This document shows positions 4,159 through 7,481 of a stretch of DNA of 7,481 nucleotides, one piece after another. Source of the stretch: an uncultured Clostridia bacterium (lineage in GTDB: Bacteria; Bacillota; Clostridia; Christensenellales; Aristaeellaceae); assembly GCA_946496415.1 (NCBI GenBank), contig CAMMGP010000050.1, positions 1 through 7,481 on the forward strand, written 5' to 3'. Every line of letters starts with the position of its first letter. The stretch's first letter is position 1. The position numbers and the translations under genes were made by a program. The notes beneath the pieces were generated by a model. The model searched no databases. It was not told the DNA's origin and worked only from the letters and a program-made list of their open reading frames with translations.

Positions 4159-7134
4159 CTATCCCTGCACTTCGGCAAAGGCGATGGCGTCGAGCGCCCA
4201 GGTCATATCGGCCTGCTGCGCGAAGGTGTACTTCTCAAGGCGGTAGTCCGCTTCGCCGTCGAGGCGCACTTCCAGCGTCAACTCCGTGCGGTTCACGCCC
4301 TCGGCGTCCTGCACGATGGGGAACAGCTTGGCCAGTTGCGCGTCGTAGGCGGCGCGCTCGTCCTCGGTCAGGGCGGCCACGCGCGCCTCGATGGCGTCGA
4401 TCAGCGCCAGCGCCTCGGGGCTGAGGGTCAGCTGAAGTTCGGCGATGGCGAAGTCCGCTTCGTCCGCGTAGCCCAGCGCGTTAAGCGTCACCAGCATCTG
4501 CTCGGCGGCGGGCAGCGCCTTGAGCGCCTCGATCTCCTCGGCGGCGAGCAGTTCGTCGAGGCCTTCCACGGCCAGGTCGAGGGCTTCGCCGTTCTCCGTC
4601 TCCAGAGCGTTCGCCACGTTGACGAGGGCCACGGCCATGCGCGGGGCCTCCGCGACGATCGCGCCGTGCAGCGCGTCGACCTCGACGAAGGTGATCGCGG
4701 CGGCGGGCTCGGCGGCGGGTTCAGAACTCTCCTTGACAGGCTTCACATAGCCGCAGAGCGCGCACTTGCCATCGCGCAGCGTGTGCGGTTCGTCGTAGGA
4801 GACGCCCTCGGTGCGCACTACGTCGGTAAACACCGCGCCGCAGCCGTCGCAGCGCTCCACCAGGTGGGTGTCGCCCTTGACGGTGTGGCCGGAAGCGCCG
4901 TTGGAGGTGTAGGCATCGACCACGAACACCTCGCGCACGGTGGAACTTGCGTGCGTGCAGGTATAGTCGCATTCGGCGCAGACGGCCGTGCCGTCCTCGC
5001 CCACTTCGTAGGCGTGCGTCTCTTCCTCGGTCTTCTCCGCTTCGGTCTTCTCCACCATGCCGCAGTGCGGGCAGGTCGTGGTGGTGATCTCCACGCCGGT
5101 CACGACGTGGGCCTTGTCGGTGGCGGCGGCGGCGTCATAGCCCGTGGCCTCAAAGGTCACTTCCGTGGTCGCGCCGCTGTGTTCGCAGTAGTGGCCGCAA
5201 TCGGGGCAGCAGAAGTCTTCGTCGTAGGCGTGCGCCTCTTCTTCACTGGCGCTTTCGAGGGCCTCCATCGTCTTGCGGCAATCCGGGCAATTGATCAGGA
5301 TGCGGGTATCTGTATGCACTTGATGCATGCCATCGTCGATCGACGTGTACCAGACGTCGCCTGGCGTGCGCTCGATGTCGGCGTTTTTATGCGTGCAATC
5401 CGTGGTGTAGCCGCAGACGGTACACATGTTCTTGGCGTCGTAGGTGTGCATCTCGTAGATGTCTTCCGACTTGTTGTAATTCGCGTATTCGTTGTAGCGG
5501 TCGACGAATTCCTCGCCGCAGTCCGCGCAGCGGATCACCGGATCGTATTCGATGTAGATGTAGTGCAGCACCTCGTCGACGATCTCCACAGAGTCGTAGG
5601 TCTGCGACCAGCCGACGACGGTGAAGTTCTCATGGATGCACGCGCCGGTCTTGGCGCCGCAGTCATCGCAGAAGCCGTCGAGGTCGTGATCCTCGTGGGG
5701 CGCTTCCCGCATATCGAATTCGTAATCCTCCGAGCGATACGCGCCGCAGTCCGGGCACTCGTACCACACATAGCCGCTGACGAGGGACACGTGCGTGCCG
5801 TTTCCGGTGTCGATGGGCGTGCTGATGTTCTCGATCTGCTGCTCGACCCACGTCATGTTCTCGTGCGCGCAGGTGGTCGTGTAGCCGCAGTAGACGCAGA
5901 CGATCGTGTTTTCCGCGCCTTCCGCGAAGTCATGCGCGGACAGCCAGGTGAAGTCGGGGTCGAAATAGGAATACCAGCCAAGATGCTCCTGGCAGTCCTC
6001 GCAGAAGAGATCCACTCCGATCTCCGCGCCGATGCAGAGGTGGCGCTCGGCGTCTCTTTGCTTGCAGTAGGTCCCGATGCCCTCGTAGTTATAGGAATCG
6101 GTCGAGATGTTGGTGTGGCGGCAATTCGAGCCCTCGGGGGCGAAGCCGCCGTCCTCATACCAGCCGCAGGCGCAGACGCCGTTTTCATCGTAGGCGTGCG
6201 GCACGGTCTCGCTGTGTGTATCTCTCTGCGGCGCGTCACCTATCCACTCCCCGCAAATCGCGCACTCCGGATCGTAGGCGGATTCGGTATAGTGCAGGTG
6301 GTTTTCGGCATCCAGATAGATGTCGTATTCCCATTCGTACCAGCTGTCCGGGTCGTCGGGATCGGGCAGCACATGTTCGTGGTAGTCGCAAACTACACAG
6401 CGGCCATCCGCGTTCAATTCGTGCGCTTCCGGCTCGCCCGCGACTTCCCCGGTGGTATAATTGATGACGCCGTTGCAGATGGGGCAGACGTCATAGGTAA
6501 CCATCAGTTTTACGTGGGTATGCGTATCTTCGTTGAAATCATACCAGTCGTCGATCTCCTCTTCCCGGGGCTCCGCGTCCGTGTGCGGACAGGCGAAGCC
6601 GCAGTCCGCGCAGACGTACTTGCCGTTTACGGCCTTGTAGTTGTGCGGCTCGGTCGCGATCTGGCGCGTTTCCTCCGCAGGCTCGCCCATCGCCGCGCCG
6701 CACTCGGCGCACTGGGCGGAGACGGAGAGCACTTCCATGACCGCGTGGTTGAGCGCGTCGCCATCCATGGGCGCGCAGACGGATTCCACGACCTCGACGA
6801 CCGTGCCTTCGCCTTCCACATGGTCTTCCGCGTAGGACTTGCCCTGGCGGGTGAACGCCTCCTCCAGAGGCGCGAAGCACTCGCCGCAGACCACGGTCAC
6901 TTCTTCGATCTCGGTCGTCATGTGCTGCGCGGCGTCGCCCTCAATGGGCTTGTAGAGGTAGTCTACCACCTTGACGGCCTCTTCGCGCAGTTCTTCGGGA
7001 TGGGTGCAGTCTTCGTCGCCCACGCCGGGGGAGGGGATCTCGGCTTCGGCCAGCGCGGCGGCGCCGCAGAAACTGACGAGCAGCAGCGCGCTCATCAGCA
7101 GGGCCAACAGCCTTTGCTTCAGGCTTGTCTTCAT
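4159..7134 (-). CDS. Large secreted Cys/His-rich tandem-repeat protein, predicted metal binding
   Basis: A 991-residue protein of no family I can name. Residues 1-29 are a signal peptide (basic KTSLKQR, hydrophobic core, ALA then EAE). The Cys23 context (VSFC) is not a proper lipobox, so release rather than lipidation is likely. Residues 43-794 hold about nine repeats of 70-90 residues with about 50 Cys: CxH, then H-x11-CxxC, then H-x(5-11)-CxxC, often ending CGY. Residues 801-991 contain no Cys and look helical, with a mixed end, after an Ala/Pro/Glu linker. The mature protein is rich in Asp and Glu. The spacing resembles zinc-ribbon and knuckle sites, so extracellular zinc (or other metal) binding is inferred; disulfides are an alternative. 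No LPxTG, SLH or transmembrane anchor is visible. Start ATG 7134 follows two overlapping AAGGAG sites. Its own promoter and terminators suggest a single-gene unit. Confidence 0.88.
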   Translation of the reverse strand: MKTSLKQRLLALLMSALLLVSFCGAAALAEAEIPSPGVGDEDCTHPEELREEAVKVVDYLYKPIEGDAAQHMTTEIEEVTVVCGECFAPLEEAFTRQGKSYAEDHVEGEGTVVEVVESVCAPMDGDALNHAVMEVLSVSAQCAECGAAMGEPAEETRQIATEPHNYKAVNGKYVCADCGFACPHTDAEPREEEIDDWYDFNEDTHTHVKLMVTYDVCPICNGVINYTTGEVAGEPEAHELNADGRCVVCDYHEHVLPDPDDPDSWYEWEYDIYLDAENHLHYTESAYDPECAICGEWIGDAPQRDTHSETVPHAYDENGVCACGWYEDGGFAPEGSNCRHTNISTDSYNYEGIGTYCKQRDAERHLCIGAEIGVDLFCEDCQEHLGWYSYFDPDFTWLSAHDFAEGAENTIVCVYCGYTTTCAHENMTWVEQQIENISTPIDTGNGTHVSLVSGYVWYECPDCGAYRSEDYEFDMREAPHEDHDLDGFCDDCGAKTGACIHENFTVVGWSQTYDSVEIVDEVLHYIYIEYDPVIRCADCGEEFVDRYNEYANYNKSEDIYEMHTYDAKNMCTVCGYTTDCTHKNADIERTPGDVWYTSIDDGMHQVHTDTRILINCPDCRKTMEALESASEEEAHAYDEDFCCPDCGHYCEHSGATTEVTFEATGYDAAAATDKAHVVTGVEITTTTCPHCGMVEKTEAEKTEEETHAYEVGEDGTAVCAECDYTCTHASSTVREVFVVDAYTSNGASGHTVKGDTHLVERCDGCGAVFTDVVRTEGVSYDEPHTLRDGKCALCGYVKPVKESSEPAAEPAAAITFVEVDALHGAIVAEAPRMAVALVNVANALETENGEALDLAVEGLDELLAAEEIEALKALPAAEQMLVTLNALGYADEADFAIAELQLTLSPEALALIDAIEARVAALTEDERAAYDAQLAKLFPIVQDAEGVNRTELTLEVRLDGEADYRLEKYTFAQQADMTWALDAIAFAEVQG
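4753..7008 (-). repeat. Region encoding about nine Cys/His repeats
   Basis: Repeat starts (CxH) are at residues 43, 182, 338, 422, 499, 580, 650 and 726; one degenerate start has HEH at 252-254. H-x11-CxxC occurs with His at 71, 130, 205, 279, 448, 524, 604, 676 and 750, and once as x12 (His365). Closing CxxC pairs begin at 175, 246, 413, 489, 571, 643, 719 and 791, with one CxC at 321-323. Repeats have diverged outside the ligand positions. The first contains an internal half-repeat duplication (about 61-92 and 120-151, both with GDA..H). Confidence 0.85.
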
Positions 7135-7174
7135 GGTCTCCTTCTCTCCTTCTGCATTTTTCGTTGCGCATATC

Positions 7175-7193
7175 GTGCGATTTTGTGTCGCAC
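7175..7193 (-). repeat. Hairpin in the 5' leader of the repeat gene
   Basis: GTGCGA (7175-7180) and TCGCAC (7188-7193) form a perfect 6-bp stem with a 7-nt loop. It lies about 40 nt upstream of the start codon, in a predicted leader of about 88 nt. I recognise no riboswitch class; an operator or mRNA-stabilising stem is possible. Confidence 0.45.
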
Positions 7194-7229
7194 AATTTAT
7201 TCCTGTGTAAAGCCAGTTTCGTAAATTTG

Positions 7230-7238
7230 AGTATAACA
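7230..7238 (-). promoter_or_regulatory. Extended -10 promoter of the Cys/His repeat gene
   Basis: On the minus strand TGTTATACT combines an extended -10 TG with TATACT (7230-7235). The upstream DNA is very AT-rich (7239-7288), unlike the rest of the window, which may serve as an UP-like element. No good -35 is seen, as is common with extended -10 promoters. Confidence 0.6.
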
Positions 7239-7365
7239 GTTTAAAAGAGTATTTTCATTAATTAAATGTTAAATTTTGTATTTTCTGGCGGAAAAAGGCC
7301 GTTTTTCCAGAATTTTTGTGTCGGAGGCAGCGCATATGGACAGAATACATTGTAACCTTTGGGAC
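7239..7365. other. AT-rich intergenic stretch
   Basis: No gene is called. It holds an AT-rich block with GGAAAAA (7290-7296) opposed to TTTTTCC (7302-7308), a weak hairpin followed by AATTTTT. GGAGG at 7323 with ATG at 7336 looks like a start site on the plus strand, but the frame runs straight through a terminator and the antisense of the next gene. Confidence 0.45.
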
Positions 7366-7400
7366 AAAAAAGGAGCGTCTCCCTCTTGGGTAGACGCTCC
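7366..7400 (-). terminator. Terminator of the gene entering from the right
   Basis: Perfect 9-bp stem GGAGCGTCT (7372-7380) with AGACGCTCC (7392-7400) and an 11-nt loop. Six T follow on the minus strand (A-run 7366-7371). It lies 16 bp beyond the stop codon at 7417-7419. Confidence 0.85.
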
Positions 7401-7416
7401 CGGTCGCCGGTCGTCC

Positions 7417-7481
7417 TCACGCCGGGCCCGCGCCGCGCGCGTGCGGCGGCTCGCCCTGCTCCACGCCCAGCGAGACGCGCA
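7417..7481 (-). CDS. 3' end of an unidentified minus-strand gene
   Basis: The last 20 codons and the TGA stop of a frame that enters from the right edge; the peptide ends RVSLGVEQGEPPHARGAGPA. It is called because the frame is open to the edge, uses GC-rich codons and is followed 16 bp later by a strong terminator on the same strand. The piece is too short to assign a product; a different frame off-window cannot be excluded. Confidence 0.45.
   Translation of the reverse strand, partial: RVSLGVEQGEPPHARGAGPA

Noticed and set aside
7063..7077. Lipoprotein signal at Cys23 of the repeat protein
   Set aside because: The residue before Cys is Phe (VSFC), which breaks the lipobox; an ALA signal-peptidase I site lies just downstream.
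3787..7224. 1145-codon plus-strand open frame opposite the Cys/His repeat gene
   Set aside because: It is the antisense shadow: no signal peptide, no ribosome site, a composition dominated by Val/Gly/Arg/His and Asp mirrored from the other strand, and it runs across four terminators or hairpins. The minus frame has a signal peptide and regular motifs.
7232..7244. Partial match to an AdcR-type zinc operator (TTAACNNGTTAA-like) over the -10 of the repeat gene
   Set aside because: Only about nine of twelve positions fit, the region is AT-rich so chance matches are likely, and AdcR sites are established mainly in streptococci and relatives.
7336..7481. Plus-strand start (GGAGG plus ATG) with a frame open to the right edge
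   Set aside because: The spacing is good, but codons run through a perfect terminator stem and then into an Arg-rich stretch antisense to a likely minus-strand gene end. It needs sequence beyond the window.

Overview
The window comes from a GC-rich bacterium with sigma-A/sigma-70-type promoters (TTGACA/TATAAT), G-rich Shine-Dalgarno sites and many intrinsic terminators. Together with a 7TM-GGDEF protein and a secreted Cys/His repeat protein, this suggests a Bacillota (Clostridia) relative, perhaps a high-GC gut lineage such as Christensenellales. That placement is inference; there is no rRNA or other marker here.

Layout. (1) 1-1282, minus: the first 427 codons of a uracil permease (NCS2/UraA family), running off the left edge, with its own promoter at 1374-1403. 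(2) About 1550-1663, plus: a consensus promoter followed within 80 nt by an intrinsic terminator and no credible ORF, a candidate small RNA. (3) 1736-2104, minus: a 122-residue protein with two YegP/DUF1508 repeats, with promoter and terminator. (4) 2132-2275: the divergent control region of that gene and a small plus-strand ORF (2276-2458, 60 aa, one hydrophobic segment), holding a 10-bp inverted repeat. (5) 2596-3765, plus: a seven-helix membrane diguanylate cyclase with an extended -10 promoter. (6) 3766-4158: a convergent intergenic region full of hairpins, with terminators for both strands. (7) 4159-7134, minus: the most unusual gene, a 991-residue secreted protein. It consists of a signal peptide, a long array of Cys/His modules and a Cys-free C-terminal domain. 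(8) 7135-7365: its AT-rich promoter and leader. (9) 7366-7400: a minus-strand terminator, and 7417-7481: the last codons of another minus-strand gene entering from the right.

These appear to be mostly single-gene transcription units: pyrimidine uptake, a small YegP-type protein, c-di-GMP signalling, and a large extracellular protein that probably binds metal. I see no operon linking them. The best candidate for something undescribed is the 991-residue protein. It has about 50 cysteines outside the cell, arranged as repeating HxnCxxC and CxxC...CxH groups that look like two four-ligand metal sites per repeat.
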